Below are positions 50,591 through 59,037 of a DNA stretch of 64,000 nucleotides, piece by piece. The notes beneath the pieces were generated by a model, which was not told the origin of the DNA, did no database searches, and was given only the letters and a program-made list of their open reading frames with translations. The first letter of the stretch is position 1, and each line of letters opens with the position of its first letter. Source of the DNA: Limnocylindrus sp040397235 (GTDB taxonomy: Bacteria; Chloroflexota; Limnocylindria; Limnocylindrales; Limnocylindraceae); the NCBI GenBank assembly GCA_040397235.1, contig JBBAWH010000005.1, forward strand, positions 1-64,000, written 5' to 3'. A program made the translations under genes and the position numbers.

Positions 50591-51333
50591 CTCTCCTCGC
50601 GGAGTTGTCGCAGGCGCTCATCAAGCACGGCGGTTGCCGCACGAACGCTCCCCATGAGTGGCAGTACCGCCACGAGGGTGAAGGCTCCCCCTGCGATCAT
50701 GATCACACCCCTCACGCGCTGGGCGGTAACGATTTCGTTCAGTTGTGCCTGTACGTTGGTGTTCAGCGCCTCGGCGATGCCGAGCGACGGCTGCGCATAG
50801 ACCCAAGGAGCCGCCGCGCCGCCCAACAGCCACGCGCCAAGGAGCAGCGCGGCAAGGACACCCCCGAAGGCGAATGGGCCATCGGTGATCAGGCGCGCTA
50901 CGCGTGCGCGGCGCACGAGCAGCGCTACCAGACCAACCCACACCACATGCCCAGTGAAGACGAGCAGGGCAACCGGTGGCGTGGCGATTGACTGGGCGAG
51001 AAGGAGTGGGGTCCACGGGAGGCCTCCAGCAAGGATGGCGAGGCGTCGCTCGCGGCTCGAGAGCAGCCCCTCATGCTGCAGGCGCGCCATCCAGCTGAGA
51101 ACTGCAAGGCCAGCGGCAACATCGAGAACGACCGCAACGAGGCGAAGGACTGAGAGGGCGAGCTGCTCGCCAAGAATTCCTGGAGCTGAGGCGACGGGAT
51201 CTGCCGCGTAGGCGAGGATGTTGTCGCCGCTACGAAAGAGGAGCCACCCGCGCAGCGCGAGCAGCAGTGCACTGGCAACAATCGCGCCGGTAAAGATGGT
51301 CTCGTTCTTGGGGAGGAGTCGGCGAGTGGCCAT
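50587..51333 (-). CDS. Membrane protein, unknown
   Basis: This 248-residue protein has about six or seven hydrophobic segments and a cytoplasmic C-terminal helix (TAVLDERLRQLREES). I recognise no family. It converges with the aminotransferase, the stops overlapping by 4 bases, and follows another unknown membrane gene by 8 bases, downstream of pepN. Confidence 0.55.
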   Translation of the reverse strand: MATRRLLPKNETIFTGAIVASALLLALRGWLLFRSGDNILAYAADPVASAPGILGEQLALSVLRLVAVVLDVAAGLAVLSWMARLQHEGLLSSRERRLAILAGGLPWTPLLLAQSIATPPVALLVFTGHVVWVGLVALLVRRARVARLITDGPFAFGGVLAALLLGAWLLGGAAAPWVYAQPSLGIAEALNTNVQAQLNEIVTAQRVRGVIMIAGGAFTLVAVLPLMGSVRAATAVLDERLRQLREES

Positions 51334-51341
51334 GTCTGCCC

Positions 51342-52019
51342 CTATCTTGCCGCGCGCGCTGACGAACGTTCATCGGCCCTTTGTAGGGCACTCATAAGCT
51401 CCTCACTGAGCTGAATCTTTGCGATGGCTTGCCGCAAGAGGATCGCGACGGCACTCAAGGCAACCCAGGCAGCTGGTACCCAAATCACCGACTGGGCGTA
51501 TGTACCTGAACTCATCAAGCCAAACACCCAAAGAGGCGCAACGATCAGAGAGAGTCGACCAGCCCAGCGAGCTGAACTGTCGTCAGCCTTGAGGCGCGAA
51601 GCGCCCGTGTGGAGGTGTGCGTCGGCCAGGCTCCTCGTGTGTGCAGCCATCAGGCGACTAGGCTGGCCAATCAGCGGGCCGGGGAGTGCGGCGAGCAGGA
51701 CCTCACGATTGATCATCGCCAACGCCACGACGGGTCGCGGCGTTGCGAGTGCGTGGGCATTCCGAAGGCTGGCGGCTAGCCATCGAAGAAGGAAGAACCA
51801 AGCCACTGGCACCGCACAGAGCACGACAACGTTCGCTGTAAGGACCGTGCTTAAGGCGCGCGAGGCATCATCTTCAGTTGCTCGATTAATTGCGACGAGA
51901 TCGAGCACCGAGAAGTAGCCCATGACCGTCCCCGCGGCAATTAGGGCAAGGAGCGCTAACAGGAGGAGTGCACGTCGGGCCGTCGCCGCCTTCGTGGCGG
52001 CGGAGAGGTAGGGGGTCAC
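51342..52019 (-). CDS. Membrane protein, unknown
   Basis: This 225-residue protein has about five hydrophobic segments. The GTG start overlaps the pepN TGA, so it is translationally coupled to the peptidase. Both membrane proteins end with short charged helices (QRADERSSARAAR here), suggesting similar architecture. No family recognised. Confidence 0.55.
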   Translation of the reverse strand: MTPYLSAATKAATARRALLLLALLALIAAGTVMGYFSVLDLVAINRATEDDASRALSTVLTANVVVLCAVPVAWFFLLRWLAASLRNAHALATPRPVVALAMINREVLLAALPGPLIGQPSRLMAAHTRSLADAHLHTGASRLKADDSSARWAGRLSLIVAPLWVFGLMSSGTYAQSVIWVPAAWVALSAVAILLRQAIAKIQLSEELMSALQRADERSSARAAR

Positions 52020-54643
52020 TTGCCGCTAGTGCCCTGCTGTCGCAACACGCGCATCAGGCCATCACGCTCAAGCAGCGCGAAGCGTCGCAGGCGTACCGCG
52101 TCAACCGCTGGGATGCCATGCGCTGGGTCGGCAATGTTCGCAAGGAGTGCGTCAATAGCGGCGAGCATTGATGTTGGTGATCCCCAGAGCCCGAGTGAGG
52201 CGCTACGTGTGACCAGGTCGCGCGCAAACGTTGCGTCGGCTGATCCGAGGGCGAGGAGTGCCGTTGGGATCTGGGCAACATACGGCGCAAGCAGTTGGTG
52301 CTGCCACGGCCAGGCGAACCCGCTCGCGGCGGCGAGTGTCTTACGTACACTGCCGTATCCGCCAGAGCGCAGGATGCGCGCCCATGCCGCGCGCTTCGCC
52401 GCAACGTTTGGCGTAGCTACCTCGGCGGCAAGGAGCGAACGTTCGCCGCGGTCACTCGGGTCGCGCTGCGCCTCTGCCGCAAGTCGTTCCGCAACGTTCG
52501 GTGCGCCGAATGAGGCCGCGCGTACGAGCAGCGACCAGCGGTGATCCTGATCAATTTCGACGCCGTCGAGTGGCGTCTCGCCGGCCGCAACCTGCCATGT
52601 CTCCTCAACATCTCGAGGCGTAACTGAGGCCATCACCATGACGCGCGACCAGACGATGCGCATCCCCTCGCTGCCACCGCGGGCTAGCCGGGCGCGTGCG
52701 GCATCAACGATGAGGCTCCCCCAGCGCTCGCGCTCGCCATCAGGGAGATAGCGAAGCAGGAGGCCGCTCAGCGTTGACTCAACAACGCCCTGCACGATGG
52801 ATGAGTCAACTTCATACGGGAGGCGGTCGATCAGCAGCTGCGCGTAGCGAGGCGCCGGGTAGCGGCCGTCGCGCACGAGCTCGTAGATCGCCATCCAGGT
52901 GAGCTGGCGCAAGAGCCCGTCGGGAATCGACTCCATCCGTGTCTCAGCGAAGCGGAGTGTCGCCTCATCGAGGGCGAGCTTGCCAACGGCGAGGTCGTCG
53001 TGATTCGGGATCACGGCAAGCGGGAGTGGCCGCCCAGCGGCGCTCGGCACATCGGTGCGCGCCCCGGTCACCAGCACCTCGTGCGGCTCAATGGTCACTG
53101 ATTGTGCATCGCCCGGGTAGAGGAGGGCGACGCGCAGGAGGTGTTCGCGCAACACGTTGTCGCCCGAGACGACCTCTTGGGTGACCGTGAGGTTACCGAT
53201 GGTGCCGCTAGCGCTCGAGGTAATCAGGGCGCCGAGCCTGTTTGGCCCACTGGTGCGCAGCCACTGTGCCGACCAGTCGGCGAGCGAGACGCCACTCCCC
53301 TCTTCGAGCGAGGCCAGGAAGTCGGCGAGAGTTGCGTTGCCAAACGCGTGTCGCTGGAAGTGGAGGCGTAGCCCTGCAGAGAAGCCAGCGCGTCCGAGAC
53401 GTGCGCCGAGCTGCTTCAGCACCGCACCTCCCTTGCCGTAGGTGATTCCGTCGAAGTTCAGGAAGGTCTGGTCCGTATCGGCGACGGTGCCCGCGATCGG
53501 GTGTGTCGTTGGTGAGTCGTCTTCAACCAGCGACCAGCGCTTCAACTGCACGTTGAACTCCTGCCAGGCGGTCGTATGCTCCGACCCCTCGGTCAGGCAG
53601 AGGGCGGCCGCATAGGTGGCGAAGGATTCGTTGAGCCAGAGGTCGTCCCACCAGCGCATCGTGACCAGATTGCCGAACCACATGTGGGCGATCTCGTGGA
53701 AGACCACTTCGGCGAGATCGGTCACGTCGCTCGGCGTTGGCGTGCTCAGGAAGATGTAGCGCTCGGTGTAGGTGATCAGCCCGACGTTCTCCATCGCGCC
53801 AACGTTGAACTCGGGGCAGTAGACGTGGTCGAGCTTCTCAAATGGGTACTCGCGACCGAAGAGTTCACCGAAGTAGGTGAACGCTTGGCTCGTCATCTTC
53901 TGGAAGAGGTCGTACGAGAGGTGCCTCTCTAGGGAGCCACGCGACCAGAGGCCGACCTGCACTGGGGTGGCGCGGCCTGGGATGGCCACCTCAAAGCGTC
54001 GCCCAACAAACGGGCCGGCGGCGAAGGCGAAGAGATAGCTCGCAAGTGGCGGGGTCTCGGCGAAGGTGTGCAGCGTGCCGCCAGCACCATCGGCGCTCGT
54101 CGCTGTTTCGGCGCCATTGCCGAAGACCCGCCATGCGGCGGGGGCGGCGACCACCAACGAGAGCTTCGCCTTGATGTCGGGCTGATCGAAGATCGGCGCC
54201 ATGCGATGTGCCTCATACGGCTCAAAGTTCGTATACACGTATTCGGCCTGATCTTCGGGATCGATGAAACGGAAGACGCCATCGCCACCAGAGTCGTAGG
54301 TGTTTTCGTAGGACACGTCGAAGAGGTTCTCGGAACCCGCCTTTAGGTGGGCAGCTGGCAGCGTGAGGCGATACCCGCTCCACTCAGGGGCGTCGATGAC
54401 CACGCCGTTAAGCGTGAGGCTGTGGATGGTGCGCCCGCGGAAGCAGAGGAAGATCGGCCCAGTGTGCCCAGCGGCGAGAGAGAAGCGTGTAACGAGGTGC
54501 CCACGGAAGGTCGCCACGTTCGCAGCGAGGTCGAGCCGAAGCTCGTAGCGCACATCACCCACAGCGGCGGCGCGGGCGGCAGCCTCAACTTGCGTCAAGA
54601 GGTCGCGGGCCTCGGCTCCGGGGGTTTCAATGGTCAGGCTCAT
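52016..54643 (-). CDS. pepN: M1-family aminopeptidase (aminopeptidase N)
   Basis: This 875-residue zinc aminopeptidase has the GAMEN substrate loop and the zinc site HEIAHMWFGNLVTMRWWDDLWLNE around residues 275-325. An N-terminal beta domain and a long helical C-terminal domain flank them. It removes N-terminal residues from peptides and may aid turnover of imported peptides. TAGGAT lies 6 bases before the ATG, with no ribosome site, so it is probably leaderless. It heads a unit with two membrane proteins. Confidence 0.95.
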   Translation of the reverse strand: MSLTIETPGAEARDLLTQVEAAARAAAVGDVRYELRLDLAANVATFRGHLVTRFSLAAGHTGPIFLCFRGRTIHSLTLNGVVIDAPEWSGYRLTLPAAHLKAGSENLFDVSYENTYDSGGDGVFRFIDPEDQAEYVYTNFEPYEAHRMAPIFDQPDIKAKLSLVVAAPAAWRVFGNGAETATSADGAGGTLHTFAETPPLASYLFAFAAGPFVGRRFEVAIPGRATPVQVGLWSRGSLERHLSYDLFQKMTSQAFTYFGELFGREYPFEKLDHVYCPEFNVGAMENVGLITYTERYIFLSTPTPSDVTDLAEVVFHEIAHMWFGNLVTMRWWDDLWLNESFATYAAALCLTEGSEHTTAWQEFNVQLKRWSLVEDDSPTTHPIAGTVADTDQTFLNFDGITYGKGGAVLKQLGARLGRAGFSAGLRLHFQRHAFGNATLADFLASLEEGSGVSLADWSAQWLRTSGPNRLGALITSSASGTIGNLTVTQEVVSGDNVLREHLLRVALLYPGDAQSVTIEPHEVLVTGARTDVPSAAGRPLPLAVIPNHDDLAVGKLALDEATLRFAETRMESIPDGLLRQLTWMAIYELVRDGRYPAPRYAQLLIDRLPYEVDSSIVQGVVESTLSGLLLRYLPDGERERWGSLIVDAARARLARGGSEGMRIVWSRVMVMASVTPRDVEETWQVAAGETPLDGVEIDQDHRWSLLVRAASFGAPNVAERLAAEAQRDPSDRGERSLLAAEVATPNVAAKRAAWARILRSGGYGSVRKTLAAASGFAWPWQHQLLAPYVAQIPTALLALGSADATFARDLVTRSASLGLWGSPTSMLAAIDALLANIADPAHGIPAVDAVRLRRFALLERDGLMRVLRQQGTSGK

Positions 54644-54649
54644 CGCCAG

Positions 54650-54655
54650 ATCCTA
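54650..54655 (-). promoter_or_regulatory. -10 hexamer TAGGAT for leaderless pepN
   Basis: TAGGAT, 6 bases, then the pepN ATG. The element overlaps the stop of the nicotinate phosphoribosyltransferase gene. Confidence 0.55.
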
Positions 54656-55723
54656 GCGGGTCGCTGGGGTGAGGGCGGCACGCCAAGCGGCTAGATCAAC
54701 CTCGCGGAGCCGCGGCGATGCGGTCGCCCCCGACGGTCGCCCGCGCTTCCCAATCGGCTGGCCGTCAATCTCATGAATGTCAGCGGTGAAGTCAATCGGT
54801 CGAATCCCCGAAATCGCACTCCCAACGGCATAGGTGTCCACGCGTGATCCCGCAGCCTTGAATTCGGCGATGCGCTCCAGCGAGAGGCCACCCGAGATGA
54901 CGATCTGTGCCGCCGTTGCACCGGCGGCATCGAGAGCGGCGCGCACCTCTGCGACAAGGGCGGGCGTTACCCCACCAAGCTCACTTGCACGATCGAGCCG
55001 CACGCCACTAAGTTTGCTCCCCAGCGCTGCAGCGACACGCGCCGACTCCTCGGACTCATCGCGGAAGGTGTCAACGAGCACGATGCGCGGAACCTCGCTC
55101 TCAATCTGGCGATCGAAGGCGAGTGCAGCTTCGACCGTGTCGCCGTAGATCAGCACCAGCGCATGTGGCATGGTGCCAACTGCCAGCCGACCAGCGCGAG
55201 AGCTCCCCGCCGTCGTCGACGCGCTCGTCGCACCGCCAATGATCGCGGCGTAGTCGAGCCGATCGGCAACGTTGGGGTGCACGTGGCGCGCGCCGAAGGC
55301 GATCACGGGGGTTGGTGCAGCAGCCTCGACGATGGCGCGCGCGGCGGTCGCCCAGCCGGTGCCGTGGGCCATCATTCCCAAATACGCCGTCTCAAGGCGT
55401 GCGATCGACTGATATGGCGCACGAATGCGTAAGACGACCTCTTTCACCTCAATTTGATCGCCATCCTTCAGCGCCCAGACCGTGGCGCGGCCGGCGGCTG
55501 CATCGGCCTCGAGTGCGAGTGAGAGGAGCCCCTTCGCCTCATCGATGCCGCAGAGGGTGGCGCCGGCGCGACGACAGAAGACCTCCAACGTTACGACTGG
55601 ATTACGCCCCTCCCCCGCCAACACACGTTCGGTGCGCAGGAAGTAGACATCGGCGTTCTCGCCGATCAGGAGCGCAGGAAGCGGCCGTGGGACGGGTCGC
55701 GTGGGGAGATCAAGTTCTGCCAT
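54653..55723 (-). CDS. pncB: Nicotinate phosphoribosyltransferase
   Basis: Converts nicotinate and PRPP to nicotinate mononucleotide in NAD salvage. The 356-residue protein has the N-terminal DVYFLRTERVL, FGARHVHPNVAD, ALVLIYGDTVEAALAF and VISGGLSLERIAEF, typical of the shorter bacterial form. It starts at ATG 55723, with TATGCT ending 6 bases before and no ribosome site, so it is probably leaderless. A longer reading upstream has no family match. Confidence 0.9.
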   Translation of the reverse strand: MAELDLPTRPVPRPLPALLIGENADVYFLRTERVLAGEGRNPVVTLEVFCRRAGATLCGIDEAKGLLSLALEADAAAGRATVWALKDGDQIEVKEVVLRIRAPYQSIARLETAYLGMMAHGTGWATAARAIVEAAAPTPVIAFGARHVHPNVADRLDYAAIIGGATSASTTAGSSRAGRLAVGTMPHALVLIYGDTVEAALAFDRQIESEVPRIVLVDTFRDESEESARVAAALGSKLSGVRLDRASELGGVTPALVAEVRAALDAAGATAAQIVISGGLSLERIAEFKAAGSRVDTYAVGSAISGIRPIDFTADIHEIDGQPIGKRGRPSGATASPRLREVDLAAWRAALTPATR

Positions 55724-55729
55724 AGGCGA

Positions 55730-55735
55730 AGCATA
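55730..55735 (-). promoter_or_regulatory. -10 hexamer TATGCT for leaderless pncB
   Basis: TATGCT, 6 bases, then the ATG at 55723. Confidence 0.55.
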
Positions 55736-55758
55736 GCCCTGCGGCGAGCGGTCGGAGG

Positions 55759-56268
55759 CTACCCCTCCAGACGATCGGCGAGATCGGGGACGGCGCGCAA
55801 GAGGGGCTGGTTCCGGCGCGGAGAACCGTCGTCGGCGGGGATACGGCCGCCGATCCAGATCCATGCGGCGGTCTCATCGAGGAGGCGATCCGCAATCAAC
55901 ACCGTACGGGCGAGTGCCTCGACTAGGTCATGCTCGGTCGCCTGTTCGGCGCGCAGCTCAATACTGAGCACCGGCCGGCCATCTTCGGCAATGCCGAACT
56001 TCGCAAAGAGATACTTGTCGTTCCACTCCAAGAGTCGGCGATACGCCTTGCGTAAGCCGTCACCGAGCGGTGGCGCCAGATGCGCCCACACCACAAGGAC
56101 GCCACCAGGGCGCGCATCGTGAATGAGCGAGAGGCGCAAGGCACGGCGGCGCTCTCCATCGAGCTCAAGATCCCACACCGTTGCATCATCGCGTCGGTGT
56201 GGTGCGGGCACCACGACACCATGCCGTTCGAGCAGCGCGGGGATTGATGCGACCTGCAGGAGTGTCAC
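55759..56268 (-). CDS. YbjN-like small protein
   Basis: This 169-residue protein has a central LLEWNDKYLFAKFGIAEDGRPVLS, which recalls the YbjN/type III chaperone-like fold, with a strand-rich start and a helix in between. It has no catalytic motif. It starts with GTG 4 bases after the glgC stop, so it is likely co-transcribed with glgC. Function unknown. Confidence 0.55.
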   Translation of the reverse strand: MTLLQVASIPALLERHGVVVPAPHRRDDATVWDLELDGERRRALRLSLIHDARPGGVLVVWAHLAPPLGDGLRKAYRRLLEWNDKYLFAKFGIAEDGRPVLSIELRAEQATEHDLVEALARTVLIADRLLDETAAWIWIGGRIPADDGSPRRNQPLLRAVPDLADRLEG

Positions 56269-56272
56269 GTGG

Positions 56273-57604
56273 CTACCGCGCCGTGCGGCGCTGGTTCCAG
56301 GTGCGCCCAGCCTTGATCGTTGCGCCGGCCTTCACGCTGCCAGAGTCGGGCCAATCGCTCAGGCTGGCCTCGGCATCCACCAAGACGTTGCGGCCAACCG
56401 ATGCGCCGTCAGGCACCTCAGCCTGCTTGCCAATGACAACGAGACCAGTCGCAAGCATCTCGGGGTTGGCGCGGTTCGGTGCACCTGGCAGCTCGCCGGC
56501 GCCGATCTTTGCGTCGCGCCCAATGCGCACCTCTTTGTCGATGATGGCGTGATCAATGACGGCGCCACGCCCAATCACGGCATCGAACATCACGATGCTA
56601 TCGCGCACGATCGCGCCCCGACCGACGCGCACACCAGGCGAAAGGACGCTGCGCTCCACGATCCCCTCAATCACACAGCCGTGCGAAATCATCGAACGCT
56701 CGACGCGGGCGTCGGCGCCGATTCGTGCGGGGGCTCGCTCCTCGGAGCGGGTGAGGATCAGCCAATCGCGCTCGTAGAGGTCGAGCTCGGGCTTCGCCTC
56801 GAGGAGCGCCATGTTCGCGTCGAAGTAGGCGGGGAGGGTCCCCACGTCTTGCCAGTAGCCGCGGAATCGATGGGCCATCACCTTTGCGCCACCGGCGAGC
56901 ATTGCCGGCAACACGTTGGCGCCGAAGTCGGGGCGTGCCTCATCGAGCCACGCGGCCAGCGCATCGGCGGTAAAGGCGTAGATCCCCATGCTGGCGAGGC
57001 GACTGGTTGGCCGCTTCGGCTTCTCCTGGAAGCCGGTGATGTGGCTCCGCTCATCCATGTCGACCACACCCATGCGGCGCGCATCATTGAGGCTCACCTC
57101 GCGCACCGAGACGGTCACGTCGGCACCACTGCGCTGGTGGGCAGTAATGAGGCGCTCGTAATCCATCTTGTAGATGTGGTCGCCGGCGAGCACGAGCACG
57201 GTCTCGGCACCACTCGCCACCACTTCACGAAGGTTCTGCCGCACCGCATCCGCCGTGCCACTGTACCAGTTGGCGGTATTGCCACGACCGACCTGCGGCT
57301 GCAGGAGCCGCACGCCGCCGATGGTGCGATCGAGATCCCACGCCCGACCGCGGCCGATATGGTCGTTCAGCGACCGAGGGTTGTACTGCGTGAGCACCAG
57401 CACGTCATCAATGCCGCTGTTCACACAGTTTGAGAGGGTGAAGTCGATGATCCGGTACTTGCCGCCGAATGGCACGGCGGGCTTTGCCCGAACGCCTGAG
57501 AGCACGCCCAGCCGGTTCCCCTCACCGCCGGCAAGGATCACCGCAACGGTGCGATCAGTACGCAGAGCAGGCTCCCCCAGGAAGGTACTTCTGAATGCAG
57601 ACAT
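56273..57604 (-). CDS. glgC: Glucose-1-phosphate adenylyltransferase
   Basis: Makes ADP-glucose for glycogen. The 443-residue protein has the nucleotide site ILAGGEGNRLGVLS, KPAVPFGGKYRIIDF, the WYSGTADAV and DHIYKMDY motifs and a left-handed beta-helix C-domain. Residues 1-18 precede the core and are encoded inside the upstream M23 gene (50-base overlap). No other glycogen gene is adjacent. Confidence 0.93.
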   Translation of the reverse strand: MSAFRSTFLGEPALRTDRTVAVILAGGEGNRLGVLSGVRAKPAVPFGGKYRIIDFTLSNCVNSGIDDVLVLTQYNPRSLNDHIGRGRAWDLDRTIGGVRLLQPQVGRGNTANWYSGTADAVRQNLREVVASGAETVLVLAGDHIYKMDYERLITAHQRSGADVTVSVREVSLNDARRMGVVDMDERSHITGFQEKPKRPTSRLASMGIYAFTADALAAWLDEARPDFGANVLPAMLAGGAKVMAHRFRGYWQDVGTLPAYFDANMALLEAKPELDLYERDWLILTRSEERAPARIGADARVERSMISHGCVIEGIVERSVLSPGVRVGRGAIVRDSIVMFDAVIGRGAVIDHAIIDKEVRIGRDAKIGAGELPGAPNRANPEMLATGLVVIGKQAEVPDGASVGRNVLVDAEASLSDWPDSGSVKAGATIKAGRTWNQRRTAR

Positions 57605-58997
57605 ATTTGCCGTTCAGCAAGAGCGAGAGGTGAAGGTGAGGTCCGGTGACGTTCCCGGTTGAACCAACAAAGCCAATCAGCTGCCCAGCCGCCACAAACT
57701 CACCCGCCTTCACGCGCCACTTCGGCTGACTAGAAACCTTCCCATCACCGATGTGCGCGTAGATAGAGACCATGCTCTTTGAATGGGCGATCCAAATCCA
57801 GGCGAGTGGGCGCATCCCCTTCCAGACGACGCAGTAGCTACAGATTCCGGCGATCATCACCTTCCCGCTCGCGGCCGCATAGAGTGGCGTGCCAGGTGCA
57901 GCGGCGATATCCACGCCGTTGTGCAGGTATGGATACGCCGACGGGCAGGTGGAACTCCTCGGATAGATCTTCCAGCTAACGCAGCCGAACTTTTGCGAGA
58001 TATATGGCCGAGTGCCGCCAACCGGCTTGATGAAACTGGATCCGTTATGGACGATCGGCCACGTCCAACCACCCTTGTAGACGGTGGGGAGACCGGAGCC
58101 GAACTGGCCCTTGAGCAGCGCATTTACCGTTGCGGTGACGCGCGCCTCTTCGACCTTCAGGGCAGCAACGGCGGCGGCGAGCTTCTTCTTGTCGGCAATC
58201 ACCTTCTCCATTGCCACCTTCTGCGCGGCGATTGCCCTCTTCTGCGCAGCGATCGCGGCGGCAAGTCGTGCCTTTGCCGCATTCAACAGTGACACCTGCT
58301 TATCGAGCGCCGCCTTCTGTTTTGCGGCAGCAACGCGCAGCTTCTCCGTTGCGGCGCGATTGACACGAACCTGATCTTCAATCTCCGCAAGGCGCGCCGC
58401 GTCACGACTAATGCCGTCCGCGAGCTTCACATCCTCTGCGCCGAGGGCGTTGAACCCGGCGATGTCGAGCAGGATGTCGGTAAAGCTCTGACTGGAGAGC
58501 AGAACCCACAGCGGTGGCGTCTGGTCGGTGATGTACGCCTCGCGGATGCGAGAGGCCAAAATCGCCTGACGTGCCGCAAGGTCACGGGCTTTCGCCTGTT
58601 GCGCCTTCACCAGCCGACTGATCTCAGCGTCAAGCGCGTTCACCGCCGCGTTCAGCTTATTCAGGCCAGCCTGTGCCTGCTGCACCGCGGTCGTGAGCTG
58701 TGCCACCTGCGTCGTGATGCTTGTCAGCGTTGCGGTGTTCTTGGCCAGGGCTGCAGAGGTGGAGGCGAGCTGCGCCGTGAGGGCACCCTGCTGCGCGATC
58801 AGTGCATCGAGCGCCTTCTGTTGGGCGGCGAGCTGCGCGGCGAGCGCCTTCTGTTGGGCGAGGGCGTCATCGAGAGGGTCGCCGCGAACCGGTCCAGCCT
58901 GTGCCAAGCCGAGGCCAACAATAAGGAGAGGGATGGTGAGCAGGACGCCGAGTCGGGCGCGCCAGGTACGTTGCTTCTGCGCAGGCGGGTGCTCCAT
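57555..58997 (-). CDS. Secreted M23 peptidase with coiled-coil (EnvC/septal-hydrolase-like)
   Basis: This 480-residue protein has a signal peptide (about 15-35), a long Ala/Lys/Gln-rich coiled coil (about 40-250, repeated LAAQQKALDAL-like heptads), and a C-terminal M23/LytM domain with the zinc-ligand HNGVDIA and GPHLHLSLL. It resembles EnvC-type proteins controlling cell-wall cleavage in division. ATG 58997 follows GGAGGTCACAG. Its 3' end overlaps glgC by 50 bases. Confidence 0.85.
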   Translation of the reverse strand: MEHPPAQKQRTWRARLGVLLTIPLLIVGLGLAQAGPVRGDPLDDALAQQKALAAQLAAQQKALDALIAQQGALTAQLASTSAALAKNTATLTSITTQVAQLTTAVQQAQAGLNKLNAAVNALDAEISRLVKAQQAKARDLAARQAILASRIREAYITDQTPPLWVLLSSQSFTDILLDIAGFNALGAEDVKLADGISRDAARLAEIEDQVRVNRAATEKLRVAAAKQKAALDKQVSLLNAAKARLAAAIAAQKRAIAAQKVAMEKVIADKKKLAAAVAALKVEEARVTATVNALLKGQFGSGLPTVYKGGWTWPIVHNGSSFIKPVGGTRPYISQKFGCVSWKIYPRSSTCPSAYPYLHNGVDIAAAPGTPLYAAASGKVMIAGICSYCVVWKGMRPLAWIWIAHSKSMVSIYAHIGDGKVSSQPKWRVKAGEFVAAGQLIGFVGSTGNVTGPHLHLSLLLNGKYVCIQKYLPGGACSAY

Positions 58998-59037
58998 CTG
59001 TGACCTCCTCTCCTCCGCTACGGCAAGAGTATCAGCC

